Below are positions 22,680 through 30,300 of a stretch of 32,338 nucleotides of DNA, one piece after another. The notes below the pieces were generated by a model. The model was not told the origin of the DNA and did no database searches. It saw only the letters and a program-made list of their open reading frames with translations. This DNA is from Leptofilum sp050292445 (GTDB lineage: Bacteria; Chloroflexota; Anaerolineae; Promineifilales; Promineifilaceae). Both the position numbers and the translations under genes were made by a program. Each line of letters opens with the position of its first letter. The stretch's first letter is position 1. Location of the stretch: NCBI GenBank assembly GCA_050292445.1, contig JBNKLQ010000034.1:1-32338 (forward strand), read 5' to 3'.

Positions 22680-23521
22680 GCACTGTTAGCAAAATATACT
22701 TGGAAACAGCCCGGCGGAATACGGCCGTATTCCAACAAAACCCCCACATCAAAGCTATCCTTGTCACCGGCTCCGTCGCCAAAGGCGTCGCCGATGACAA
22801 CTCCGATATCGACATCATCATGTATTACGATGAATTGCCAAGCGAAGCCGCCTTTGAAGCGTATCGCCAGGCTGCCTTGGATTCTGGCGGCGGCTTTTAC
22901 GGCGGCAACGCCGCAGAAGGGTTTGCCCTCTTCCAATATATCGACGGCCTTCGCCACGACTTTGCCCACGCTCCGCTCAGCGAAACCGAAGAACTGCTTC
23001 AAGAGTTCCTGGCCAAACCCGATCTAGAAAACAACAATAAACAAATCATGCTTGATGGCATTCTCACCGGTGTGCCGCTCAAAGGGGCCAAGATCGCCCA
23101 AAAGTGGAAAGACCAGCTGGCCAACTACCCACCCCAATTGGGCGAGATGCTGGTAAAAAAACATTTGCGCTTTCGTCCCCATTGGGTATTGCAAAAGATG
23201 GGGGTGGATCGCAATGAAGTTATCTTTTTGCAGGAGGAGTTGCTTAACGCCGTGCAAAGCATCTTTGGCGTGTTGTGCGGGTTAAACAAACTGTACCATC
23301 CTGGTAAAATTAAGGGACTCAACTACACCGTGGCCAAAATGCAGTTGGCCCCACCAAATGTGGCCAGCCGCTTGCCCGGTTTATTTGAAGTGGATGGGCA
23401 AACGGCCGTAAACCAACTCAAACAACTCATCGAAGAAACCATCGAACTGGTAGAAACCCATCTGCCCCAGATCGACACCGCCCCCACCCGCAAACTATTT
23501 ACCATGCAGCTGCGCAAGTAA
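22676..23521 (+). CDS. Nucleotidyltransferase-fold protein (Pol beta superfamily)
   Basis: A 281-residue protein with the minimal nucleotidyltransferase signature GSVAKGVADDNSDIDIIMYY (about residues 32-51): the GS of the nucleotide-binding turn and the DxD metal ligands. The remaining ~220 residues are helical, with KHLRFRPHWVLQKMG and later segments resembling the helical partner domain of aminoglycoside nucleotidyltransferase-like proteins. It may transfer a nucleotide to a small molecule or act as a regulatory NTase. Last gene of the regulator–GNAT–NTase operon. The next gene follows after 63 bp and has its own ribosome binding site, so the operon may end here. Confidence 0.85.
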   Translation: MSTVSKIYLETARRNTAVFQQNPHIKAILVTGSVAKGVADDNSDIDIIMYYDELPSEAAFEAYRQAALDSGGGFYGGNAAEGFALFQYIDGLRHDFAHAPLSETEELLQEFLAKPDLENNNKQIMLDGILTGVPLKGAKIAQKWKDQLANYPPQLGEMLVKKHLRFRPHWVLQKMGVDRNEVIFLQEELLNAVQSIFGVLCGLNKLYHPGKIKGLNYTVAKMQLAPPNVASRLPGLFEVDGQTAVNQLKQLIEETIELVETHLPQIDTAPTRKLFTMQLRK

Positions 23522-23540
23522 TCAAACGCAAGAAAACAGA

Positions 23541-23566
23541 ATCTGCGTCCATCTGCGTAATCTGCG
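23541..23566 (+). repeat. Three ATCTGCG units before a peptidase gene
   Basis: ATCTGCG occurs at 23541-23547, 23551-23557 and 23560-23566, directly upstream of the AGGAG ribosome binding site of the S9 peptidase. The same word forms the hairpin arms at 31382-31422, so it is a dispersed word of this genome. Confidence 0.6.
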
Positions 23567-23584
23567 GATTTTTAGGAGAAAAAA

Positions 23585-25492
23585 ATGAAACGTATTGAAT
23601 CTTTTTTGTCCGCGCGGCTCTTTTTAGTACCGCAACTAGTAGGCGACCGTCTCTACTTTATTAGCAATTTGAACGGCCGTAACAGCCTCTACGCCATGGA
23701 TCGCGGCGGCAGCGTGCCGGAACCCTTGCTGCCCCCAAACATCGCCCTGCAAAATCCCCACCTCATGCCCGGTCGCTCCTTTGTCGTCTTTCCCAAGCTA
23801 AACCAAATTGTGGTCATGATCGACCAAAATGGCGACGAAAACTACCTGCCCATGAGCATACCATTAGATGGCGGCTATCCAGAACCCATCTTCGCTGACG
23901 CTTTTGCCAACCATCGTGTCAGTACTGAAGACGCCGATTTGGAACGCAATATGCTTGTTTTTGTCGCAGAATCACGCACGGAACCCCTGATGCGTTCTTA
24001 TCTGGCTAACCTGGAAACCAGCGAGCTAATCAAACTGAATGAAAGCCAATTTGGCGGCATGCCCAGCGGCAGCAATGAAGAGAAGACAAAATTTATCCTG
24101 GCCGAAGGGTACGGGGCTGGCGATGGTGTGCTGTTCCGCTTCAACCTGGGCGACGAAAAACCAAGCACCTTGTTGGGCCTGCCCATGGCCGAGCGCACGC
24201 CAGAAAGCGACCCGCGCAAATACAACATCGGGCCAGCTTTTTTCATTCGCCACGACAGCGGCCTTTTGCTCGCCACGTCTGAGTTTGAAGATACCTACGG
24301 ACTTGCCTATCTCAACTTCGACAATCCTACAGACCTGAAACAAGTGACCATTTCCGGCACGCAGCATGAAGGTGTGGGTGAGCTAGAAGACATTCGCCAT
24401 CTTGCAGAACAAACTTATTTACTTATTTACAATATCGATGGCAGTTCCTGGGCCTATGAAGCAGAGCTAGATGAAGACAACCTGCAAATGGCAGCCACCC
24501 ATTTGCTCTGTGGTCAGGGCGAACTAGCTGACGGGGTATTGGAGTCGATCCAGTACAACAAAACTCAGGATGAATATGCGCTGTCGTTTTCTACGGCCGT
24601 TTCCCCCACCCAACTCTACACCATCAGCGGCCCCAACCGAGATACTTGCCAACGACACACCAACGAGCGCATCCTGGGCCTGCCCGGCGCATGGCTCTCT
24701 CCTGGCGAGGATTACCCCTTCACCAGCTACGATGGCCTGCGCATCTCCGCCCGGCTCTATATGCCCGCTGATGAACTAGGCTATGAAGGTCCGCGCCCAC
24801 TGGCCTACTACATCCACGGCGGGCCACAGGGGCAGGAACGGCCTGATTTTGCCTGGTTCTCCATGCCCTTCATTCAATTTCTCACGCTCAACGGCTTTGC
24901 CGTCTTTGTACCCAATGTGCGCGGCAGCACCGGCTACGGCTTCAGCTACATGAAACACGTCGTGCGCGATTGGGGCGGAGCCGACCGACTGGACCACGTT
25001 CATGCCATGACCGAAGTGTTGCCCAAAGATGAGCGCATTGACACAAAACGGGCTGGCGTCGTCGGCCGTTCCTACGGCGGTTACATGACTCTCACCCTGG
25101 CCAGCCGCCACCCCGAACTGTGGGCTGCGGCCATTGATATGTTTGGTCCCTACGATCTGCTCACCTTTGCCAATCGCGTGCCGGAAACGTGGAAGCCATT
25201 CATCAAAATGCTGGTTGGCGACCCCGAAACAGAGCAAGATTTCATGCGAGAACGCTCGCCGCGCACCTACATCGAGCAGGTCACTGCTCCCATGCTGGTC
25301 GTCCAGGGTAAAAACGATCCCCGCGTCATCGAGCAGGAATCGCGCGAGCTGGTCGAAAAGCTGCGGGACATCGGCAAAGAAGTCGATTACCTCATGTTCC
25401 CTGATGAAGGGCATGACGTGCTGAAATATGACAATCGCGTCAAGGTGTACACGACCATGACCGACTTTTTCAAAAAACATTTGGGAGAATAA
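23585..25492 (+). CDS. S9 family serine peptidase (acylaminoacyl-peptidase-like)
   Basis: A 635-residue protein with an N-terminal WD/beta-propeller-like domain (residues 1-370) and a C-terminal alpha/beta hydrolase. The nucleophile elbow is GRSYGGYM (Ser496), followed by Asp578 in GKNDPRV and His610 in DEGHDV. The oxyanion region is YYIHGGPQGQERP. These are marks of the S9B/S9C group, which cleaves short peptides or N-terminal acylated residues. No signal peptide is seen, so it should be cytoplasmic and act in peptide turnover. AGGAG lies 7 bp before the ATG. A strong terminator follows at 25525. It is unrelated in sequence detail to the S9A enzyme at 26958, so it is not a recent duplicate. 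Confidence 0.95.
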   Translation: MKRIESFLSARLFLVPQLVGDRLYFISNLNGRNSLYAMDRGGSVPEPLLPPNIALQNPHLMPGRSFVVFPKLNQIVVMIDQNGDENYLPMSIPLDGGYPEPIFADAFANHRVSTEDADLERNMLVFVAESRTEPLMRSYLANLETSELIKLNESQFGGMPSGSNEEKTKFILAEGYGAGDGVLFRFNLGDEKPSTLLGLPMAERTPESDPRKYNIGPAFFIRHDSGLLLATSEFEDTYGLAYLNFDNPTDLKQVTISGTQHEGVGELEDIRHLAEQTYLLIYNIDGSSWAYEAELDEDNLQMAATHLLCGQGELADGVLESIQYNKTQDEYALSFSTAVSPTQLYTISGPNRDTCQRHTNERILGLPGAWLSPGEDYPFTSYDGLRISARLYMPADELGYEGPRPLAYYIHGGPQGQERPDFAWFSMPFIQFLTLNGFAVFVPNVRGSTGYGFSYMKHVVRDWGGADRLDHVHAMTEVLPKDERIDTKRAGVVGRSYGGYMTLTLASRHPELWAAAIDMFGPYDLLTFANRVPETWKPFIKMLVGDPETEQDFMRERSPRTYIEQVTAPMLVVQGKNDPRVIEQESRELVEKLRDIGKEVDYLMFPDEGHDVLKYDNRVKVYTTMTDFFKKHLGE

Positions 25493-25524
25493 CTCGCAAC
25501 AAACTGCATGCGGATAATTTAGAC

Positions 25525-25561
25525 AAAAGCGCCAGCTCATGAACTAAGGGCTGGCGCTTTT
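25525..25561 (+). terminator. Intrinsic terminator after the S9 peptidase gene
   Basis: AAAAGCGCCAGC (25525-25536) and GCTGGCGCTTTT (25550-25561) form a perfect 12-bp stem with a 13-nt loop and end in TTTT. Located 33 bp past the stop. The A/T symmetry means it could act in both directions. Confidence 0.8.
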
Positions 25562-25571
25562 CAAATCCCTG

Positions 25572-25598
25572 TACGCTAGTTGCAGCGTATGCTAAAAT
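25572..25598 (+). promoter_or_regulatory. Promoter and possible operator of the antitoxin gene
   Basis: TACGCT (25572-25577) and AGCGTA (25584-25589) form a 6-6-6 palindrome. TGCTAAAAT (25590-25598) is an extended -10 box (TGn-TAAAAT). The palindrome covers the usual -35 to -10 spacer, the place where Phd/YefM-type antitoxins bind for autoregulation. No good -35 box is seen. Confidence 0.4.
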
Positions 25599-25634
25599 AC
25601 AGCAATATCTAAGCTTTTGCGAGGGGAAACTTCC

Positions 25635-25841
25635 ATGGCAACATTAAAAGATATGCAGGTCCAATACATCACAAATGAATCTGGAGAGCGCAGCAGCGTC
25701 ATTTTATCTATTGAGGATTTTGAATCGCTATTAGAAGATTTGGAAGACTTAGCTCTCATTGCCGAAAGGCGTGATGAACCAACTGTTTCCCATGAAAACC
25801 TGAAAAAAGAGCTTAAAAAAGATGGTCTCCTACCAGATTGA
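25635..25841 (+). CDS. Phd/YefM-like antitoxin, orphan
   Basis: A 68-residue acidic protein starting MATLKDMQVQYITNESGE, then the central SIEDFESLLEDLEDLALIAE and the ending NLKKELKKDGLLPD. This is the usual pattern of small type II antitoxins that pair with RelE/ParE-like toxins: an N-terminal beta-rich dimer/DNA-binding part and an acidic helical tail. ATG at 25635 is chosen because GAGGGG (25621-25626) is 8 bp upstream; an upstream ATG at 25617 lies before it. A toxin start overlaps its last 20 bp, the standard TA layout, but the toxin is broken after about 13 codons. The antitoxin is therefore an orphan and could still autoregulate or protect against a related toxin elsewhere. Confidence 0.82.
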   Translation: MATLKDMQVQYITNESGERSSVILSIEDFESLLEDLEDLALIAERRDEPTVSHENLKKELKKDGLLPD

Positions 25842-25860
25842 ATGGAAAAACTCTGCTAAA
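25822..25860 (+). pseudogene. Remnant of a RelE/ParE-type toxin gene
   Basis: The ATG at 25822 overlaps the antitoxin end and opens MVSYQIEWKNSAK, which matches the RelE-family N-terminus (YxIEWxxSAxKEL). The similarity then stops: the next bases are the 3' end of the opposite-strand DinB-like gene, and the frame runs on as antisense of that gene to 26046. The rest of the toxin (normally about 85-90 residues) is missing. A deletion that joined the toxin 5' end to the DinB neighbour is the simplest explanation. Confidence 0.65.
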
Positions 25861-25861
25861 A

Positions 25862-26368
25862 CTATGGTTCAGGCCGGTAAACGGCCGTTTCCATACTCCC
25901 CACAAACTGCGGCAAATCAGGATGGCCCAACTGCTGGCGCACGGCGTGGGCTTCACCCGTATGGAACCAGTAATGGTAGGTTGTACGCATCAACATGGTT
26001 CCCACGCTTTCACGGGATTTGGTTTCACCTTGCACGAGATGGGTAGTTAACTGCTCTGTGGCAACCGTTTCCAAAAACTCGTCTGCGGCTGCGGTGACCT
26101 TTTGCCACGTTTGCCACATGTCGGCGAGGGGTGGAGTGGTTGCTGGACGGCCGTATCCTACAATCTCATTCAGTCCAGGCCGCACCAATTTTCCCTGTGC
26201 CAAATAGACCCAGTAAAACTGCTCCTGGTTGGCCAGATGGCCAATCATCCAGCTAATGCAGTTCATGGGCAACAAGCGCTTTTGCGCATCTTCGTCAGAA
26301 AGTCCTTCCAGGCAGCGCACGAACTCGCTGCGGGCAAAATGGAGTTGAGTAACCAGTGGATGTGTCAT
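25862..26368 (-). CDS. DinB-like four-helix metalloprotein
   Basis: A 168-residue protein with the DinB/YfiT-like arrangement: the first ligand in SWMIGHLANQEQ (His44) and HxxxH in TTYHYWFHTGEA (His132, His136). DinB-superfamily proteins bind a metal in a four-helix bundle and include thiol-dependent transferases, but the activity here is unknown. The ATG at 26368 is preferred over a TTG at 26419. No strong ribosome binding site is visible. It is convergent with the antitoxin/toxin remnant, and its stop (25862) lies at the deletion junction. It is divergent from the DUF3592-like gene. Confidence 0.85.
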   Translation of the reverse strand: MTHPLVTQLHFARSEFVRCLEGLSDEDAQKRLLPMNCISWMIGHLANQEQFYWVYLAQGKLVRPGLNEIVGYGRPATTPPLADMWQTWQKVTAAADEFLETVATEQLTTHLVQGETKSRESVGTMLMRTTYHYWFHTGEAHAVRQQLGHPDLPQFVGSMETAVYRPEP

Positions 26369-26423
26369 GAGGAGAATGATAGACGAACGGCCGTTTCTCG
26401 CCAATCCAAAATCAAACAAGCCG

Positions 26424-26432
26424 TGCTAAAAT
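26424..26432 (+). promoter_or_regulatory. Extended -10 box directly before a start codon
   Basis: TGCTAAAAT at 26424-26432 is an extended -10 (TGn-TAAAAT). The ATG of the next gene is at 26441, 8 bp later, where transcription would be expected to begin. No Shine-Dalgarno is present, so the message may be leaderless. Confidence 0.5.
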
Positions 26433-26440
26433 CGGATACT

Positions 26441-26911
26441 ATGAATCCGCAATCCGTTAAACGTATCGTCACGTTTGTCCTCGTTAGCGGTGGTATCTTC
26501 ATCTTTTTGGCGCTCCTTTTTAGAACTGAATGGCGCGACTGGAAAGACAGCAGCAGCTGGCAAACCGTTACCACCCGAGACTTCACCATTCAACCCAAAA
26601 ACAGCAGCGTACATTACCGTTATATCGTCAACGATCAAGCATATGAAGGAGATCGCACACACTTCTTTGTCTTAGCAAAATTCCAGGATGATCGCGTATT
26701 GGATTGGATCGCTGAAAACCGCCAGGCAACCGAACTAATCGTCTATTACGATTCCAAGGCACCCGGTCGCTCCGTACTGGTACGTGAACTGGATCCGCAA
26801 TGGTTCTGGCAATACCCGCTCATCTGTGGCTTTGCTGGATTCGTTATCTTGCTCCCGCTGCTCTTTTTTGGCACGCTGTGGCGCTGGCTGCGGCGGCAGT
26901 TCCCAAATTGA
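26441..26911 (+). CDS. DUF3592-like membrane protein
   Basis: A 156-residue protein with an N-terminal membrane helix (IVTFVLVSGGIFIFLALLF, residues about 9-27), an extracytoplasmic or cytoplasmic beta-rich domain of about 90 residues and a second helix (FWQYPLICGFAGFVILLPLL, about 122-145) before a basic tail. The middle holds the DUF3592-type pattern SSWQTVTTRDF… then YRYIVNDQAYEGDR… and VYYDSKAPGRSVL. This family is of unknown function and occurs in many bacteria. The ATG at 26441 is right after a -10 box, so translation may start on a leaderless mRNA. A longer reading frame extends upstream to 26102 but runs antisense through the DinB-like gene and is rejected. Confidence 0.82.
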   Translation: MNPQSVKRIVTFVLVSGGIFIFLALLFRTEWRDWKDSSSWQTVTTRDFTIQPKNSSVHYRYIVNDQAYEGDRTHFFVLAKFQDDRVLDWIAENRQATELIVYYDSKAPGRSVLVRELDPQWFWQYPLICGFAGFVILLPLLFFGTLWRWLRRQFPN

Positions 26912-26957
26912 GCCGCGTTAGGTAAAATCAGGCCATCCGCTAAACAAGGAGTTATGA

Positions 26958-29012
26958 ATGGATTCCCACGCATTTAAATACCCACCCGCGCACAAAGGTG
27001 ATGTTGTTGAAGATTATCATGGCACGGCCGTTCCCGACCCCTATCGCTGGCTAGAAGATCCCGAAAACCCCGACGCGGTTGCCTGGATCAATGCCCAAAA
27101 CGAACTAACGCAAAGCATCATGGCCGAACTACCCGTGCACCAGCAATTCCAAGAGCGGCTCGCCACCCTGTGGAACTACCCCAAAAGCAGCGTGCCGCGC
27201 CGCAAAGCTGACCAATACTTTGTCCAGAAAAATGATGGCTTGCAAAATCAACCAATCCTCTACAAACAAACCAGCCTGGATGCACCGCTGGAACAAGTGA
27301 TCGATCCCAATACGCTCAGCGAAGACGGCACGATTGCCCTCATGAACCAGAGCTACAGCAAAGACGGCCGTTTCCTGGCCTACACCCTCTCCCAAAGCGG
27401 CAGCGACTGGCAAACCATCCACATCCGAGACCTGCAAAGTGGCGAAGACAGCCCGGAAGTGCTGCGCTGGGCCAAGTTCACCAACGCCGCCTGGCTGCCC
27501 GACGGCACCGGCTTTTTCTACGCCCGCTACCCCAGCCCCGACGAAATGCCCGACGCCCCACCCAGTACGCACCAACAAGTTTTCTTCCACAAAGTGGGTA
27601 CGCCCCAAAGCGCCGACAAAATCATCTTTGCCCGGCCCGATGCGCCTAATTTGGGCTTTGAGCCTGAGGTGACGAAAGACGGCCGTTTCCTCATCCTGCA
27701 TGTTTGGGACGGCACGGATCGACGTAACCGCTTCTACTACCGCCCGCTGGACGGCGAGGAGTTCATCTACCTGCTGGACCAGATGGACGCGGGCTACCAA
27801 TTTTTGGGCAACGATGGTTCAAAATTTTATTTTCAGACGGATAACGGGGCAGATAACGGCCGTCTCATCACCATCAACCTCAACAACCCAGACCCGGCCA
27901 ACTGGCAGACCCTCATCCCTGAAGGAGACGATGCCATTGCCTTCAGCTTGATGGTCAACAACGAGTTTATCCTCGGCACGTTACACCACGGCCAACACAA
28001 ACTGCACCGCTACGCGATAGACGGCACACATTTGGGCGAAATTGTGCTGCCCGTCCCCGGCACCATTTTTGATCTGTCTGGCGAGCGCCAACACACCGAA
28101 CTGTTCATCCAGTTCCAATCCTTCACCTACCCGCCCACCATCCTGCGCTACGATTTCACCACCAACGAGCTAACCATTCTCGACCAGCCCCAACTCGATT
28201 TTGATCCCGACGCCTACGAAACGACGCAGGTCTTCTATCCCTCCAAAGATGGCACAAAAGTGCCGCTCTTCATCACCCACAAAAAAGGTCTGCCACTCGA
28301 CGGGCAAAATCCCACGCTGCTGTATGGCTACGGCGGCTTCAATATCGCCATGACGCCTATCTTTTCCCCCACCCGGCTGGCCTGGCTGGAGCGCGGCGGG
28401 GTTTATGCCCAGGCCTGCCTGCGCGGCGGCATGGAGTACGGCGAAGCGTGGCACCAGGCGGGAATGCTTGAAAATAAGCAAAATGTGTTTGATGATTTTA
28501 TTGCTGCCGGGGAATGGCTCATCGCTACTGGCTACACGAATAACAAGAGGCTGGCCATCGAAGGGCGCAGCAACGGCGGTCTGTTGGTAGCCGCCTGCCT
28601 GGTCCAGCGGCCCGATCTATTTGGAGCCGCGCACTGCGGCGTACCGGTCATCGACATGCTGCGCTACCACAAGTTCAGCGCGGGCCGCTACTGGACCTCC
28701 GAATATGGCAACGCCGAGGAAAACCCGGAGCATTTCCGCTTCATGCTGGCCTACTCCCCCTTGCACAATGTCCAGCCAGACCACACCTACCCGCCCCTCA
28801 TCATCACCACTGCCGACACCGATGATCGGGTGGTGCCCATGCACGCCAAAAAGTTTGCCGCCACCTTGCAGGCGGCGGATAACGGCCGTAATCCCCTCCT
28901 CATCCGCATAGAAATGCGCGCCGGGCACGGCATGGGCAAACCCACTACCAAGCTCATCGAAGAAGCCAGCGACGTGTACAGCTTCCTATGGACAATGCTC
29001 AACAAAGGGTAA
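26958..29012 (+). CDS. Prolyl oligopeptidase (S9A)
   Basis: A 684-residue cytoplasmic serine peptidase. It begins with the S9A pattern PPAHKGDVVEDYHGTAVPDP and YRWLEDPENPDA, followed by a seven-bladed propeller (about residues 70-410) and the catalytic domain. The nucleophile is Ser538 in EGRSNGG, with Asp622 or 623 in TADTDDRV and His657 in RAGHGMGKP. It cleaves short peptides after proline. Length matches the family (about 680-710). AAGGAG lies 6 bp before the ATG, and a TAAAAT box is at 26923-26928. A hairpin lies just after the stop and separates it from the convergent EamA gene. Base composition is clearly more GC-rich than the regulator region, like the neighbouring peptidase. Confidence 0.96.
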   Translation: MDSHAFKYPPAHKGDVVEDYHGTAVPDPYRWLEDPENPDAVAWINAQNELTQSIMAELPVHQQFQERLATLWNYPKSSVPRRKADQYFVQKNDGLQNQPILYKQTSLDAPLEQVIDPNTLSEDGTIALMNQSYSKDGRFLAYTLSQSGSDWQTIHIRDLQSGEDSPEVLRWAKFTNAAWLPDGTGFFYARYPSPDEMPDAPPSTHQQVFFHKVGTPQSADKIIFARPDAPNLGFEPEVTKDGRFLILHVWDGTDRRNRFYYRPLDGEEFIYLLDQMDAGYQFLGNDGSKFYFQTDNGADNGRLITINLNNPDPANWQTLIPEGDDAIAFSLMVNNEFILGTLHHGQHKLHRYAIDGTHLGEIVLPVPGTIFDLSGERQHTELFIQFQSFTYPPTILRYDFTTNELTILDQPQLDFDPDAYETTQVFYPSKDGTKVPLFITHKKGLPLDGQNPTLLYGYGGFNIAMTPIFSPTRLAWLERGGVYAQACLRGGMEYGEAWHQAGMLENKQNVFDDFIAAGEWLIATGYTNNKRLAIEGRSNGGLLVAACLVQRPDLFGAAHCGVPVIDMLRYHKFSAGRYWTSEYGNAEENPEHFRFMLAYSPLHNVQPDHTYPPLIITTADTDDRVVPMHAKKFAATLQAADNGRNPLLIRIEMRAGHGMGKPTTKLIEEASDVYSFLWTMLNKG

Positions 29013-29017
29013 TCTTT

Positions 29018-29068
29018 ATTTCCCCGGAAACTGATTTCAAATCATCCTCGAAAAGTTTCCGGGGAAAT
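29018..29068. terminator. Bidirectional hairpin between convergent genes; ATTTCCCCGGAAACT family
   Basis: ATTTCCCCGGAAACT (29018-29032) pairs perfectly with AGTTTCCGGGGAAAT (29054-29068) around a 21-nt loop. It lies between the prolyl oligopeptidase stop and the EamA stop, where a two-way terminator is expected. A near-identical stem is found at 31303-31354. Confidence 0.7.
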
Positions 29069-29079
29069 GGAAAAAATTG

Positions 29080-29994
29080 TCAACGCGGCAACCGCTTGCG
29101 GCCCAACTGCACCAGCAGCGCACCAATAATCGCCACGACAAGCCCGGCTACCTCACGGCCGTTTAATCGCTCGCCCAAAAATATCACCGCCAAAATGGGG
29201 ATCTGCACCGCCATTGTGTTGTTGATAATGCTCGATTCCATCGCCGACAGGGTGCGCAGCGATAGATTCCACAGGGTGAAGGCAAAGGCCGTATTCATCA
29301 CCGCCAACCAGGCAATAATCGCCCAGCTTTGCCAATTCAGCGTAGGCATGCCTTGCGTGCTTAAACCGACAATGAGCAACACGGCAGCGCCCACGCCCAT
29401 GCTAATCGTTGTGATGGTTAACGGCCGTAAATGTTCCTGCCTGTTAATCGCTCGCCCCAAAACAGAGGACCCTGCATTTGCCAGGACGCCCAAAATAACC
29501 ACCAGAAATCCGATCAGTTGCGCTGTAGGAATGTCTATCGGGTAAAAGTAGAGCAGTCCCCCGACCAAAGCCACCAACATGCCCAACCACTGCCAGCGGG
29601 ACGGCCGTTCCCCCAATAATCCCAGCCCCAACAGCGCCACCATCACCGAGGTAAAGCCCAGCATCACGTTGACCGTCACCGCCGGTAGATAAGCCAGCCC
29701 CACAAACTGCGCTCCCTGTGTGACCGCATAAAACATCAATCCCAAACCGACCAACCCTAGCCAGCCCGCCCGATTCAACTGCCGTACTTCCGCCACGCCG
29801 CCGCTGCGCCAAAAGAAGGGCAGCAGGCACAGAAACGCCAAGCCATAACGCAGCCCAGCAAAGGTGAGCGCGGGAATATCCACTAAGCCAATTTTGATGA
29901 GAACCCAGGATGTTGACCAGAGAAAAGTAACAAAGAGGGCCTGGAAAACGGCCGTCACATGCGAGGAACGCTGCCAACCTGTCAAACGAAACAT
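29080..29994 (-). CDS. EamA/DMT-family membrane transporter
   Basis: A 304-residue protein with about ten hydrophobic segments in two EamA repeats (residues 5-140 and 150-295). The first repeat opens FQALFVTFLWSTSWVLIKIG; the second contains LLYFYPIDIPTAQLIGF and AFTLWNLSLRTLSAMESSII, with the usual ending NGREVAGLVVAIIGALLV. The family exports or imports small metabolites such as amino acids; the substrate cannot be read from sequence. The start at 29994 is chosen because GGAGG lies 7 bp upstream; an extension to 30060 has no signal. It is convergent with the prolyl oligopeptidase gene and stands alone. Confidence 0.93.
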   Translation of the reverse strand: MFRLTGWQRSSHVTAVFQALFVTFLWSTSWVLIKIGLVDIPALTFAGLRYGLAFLCLLPFFWRSGGVAEVRQLNRAGWLGLVGLGLMFYAVTQGAQFVGLAYLPAVTVNVMLGFTSVMVALLGLGLLGERPSRWQWLGMLVALVGGLLYFYPIDIPTAQLIGFLVVILGVLANAGSSVLGRAINRQEHLRPLTITTISMGVGAAVLLIVGLSTQGMPTLNWQSWAIIAWLAVMNTAFAFTLWNLSLRTLSAMESSIINNTMAVQIPILAVIFLGERLNGREVAGLVVAIIGALLVQLGRKRLPR

Positions 29995-30102
29995 ATAAAA
30001 CCTCCAGAGAATGCGTGAAAAGCACAAGCACAACGTCAATTGTGCCCATGCCAACCGCAATCCCCAAGGCTTTTATCCGTCCAGATGCTGCCACTTTTCT
30101 GG

Positions 30103-30122
30103 ATTCCCGCCTTCGCGGGAAT
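30103..30122. repeat. ATTCCCGC…GCGGGAAT dispersed-type hairpin
   Basis: ATTCCCGC (30103-30110) and GCGGGAAT (30115-30122) form an 8-bp stem on a 4-nt loop, flanked by CTGG and GACAGG. The pattern GGATTCCCGC-loop-GCGGGAATGACA is a very widespread short intergenic repeat in environmental bacteria. It lies in the 306-bp gap between the EamA start (29994) and the RDD gene stop (30301). Confidence 0.6.
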
Positions 30123-30218
30123 GACAGGAAAGTAGTTTATGCGGCGCTCGGTCCGGCCAGCAAATTGCTGCGGAACCCTAGCCGCCACTGTTGGTTGGGT
30201 TTGTTAATTTGATAGGAA

Positions 30219-30299
30219 ACATTGTAGCCAGCCTGGCAAGATTGGTCCAATCTTTGCCGAAATTTCGCTGGCATGAAGCAATGTAGATTGGAGCAATCT
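30219..30299. other. Multi-stem structured segment downstream of the RDD gene
   Basis: ACATTG (30219-30224) with CAATGT (30279-30284) and GCCAGC (30227-30232) with GCTGGC (30267-30272) form an outer helix. Inside, GCAAGATTGG (30236-30245) pairs with CCAATCTTTGC (30247-30257). A separate AGATTG/CAATCT hairpin (30285-30299) follows. The segment starts 2 bp beyond the RDD gene stop on the minus strand, so it may be its 3' structure. No match to tRNA or any known RNA was recognised. The rest of the 306-bp gap holds the 30103 repeat and no gene. Confidence 0.4.
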
Positions 30300-30300
30300 G

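Noticed and set aside
23541..23566. CRISPR-like direct repeats
   Set aside because: Units are only 7 bp with 2-3 bp between them; no spacer-length intervals and no cas genes.
24776..25540. 254-codon minus-strand reading frame
   Set aside because: It lies fully antisense to the S9 peptidase with its catalytic motifs; high GC content keeps the opposite frame open.
26102..26440. Upstream extension of the DUF3592-like frame
   Set aside because: It is antisense to the DinB-like gene, whose histidine ligands are all present.
27129..27800. 223-codon minus-strand reading frame
   Set aside because: Antisense to the well-supported prolyl oligopeptidase; composition repeats (VGHFVGAGVAG) are typical of a shadow frame.
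23585..29012. Tandem duplication of a peptidase gene
   Set aside because: The two S9 enzymes differ in N-terminal motifs, catalytic surroundings (GRSYGGY against GRSNGG) and subfamily, so they are not recent copies.
29444..30094. 216-codon frame overlapping the EamA gene
   Set aside because: Same strand, other frame of a clear ten-helix transporter; no ribosome binding site and no family.
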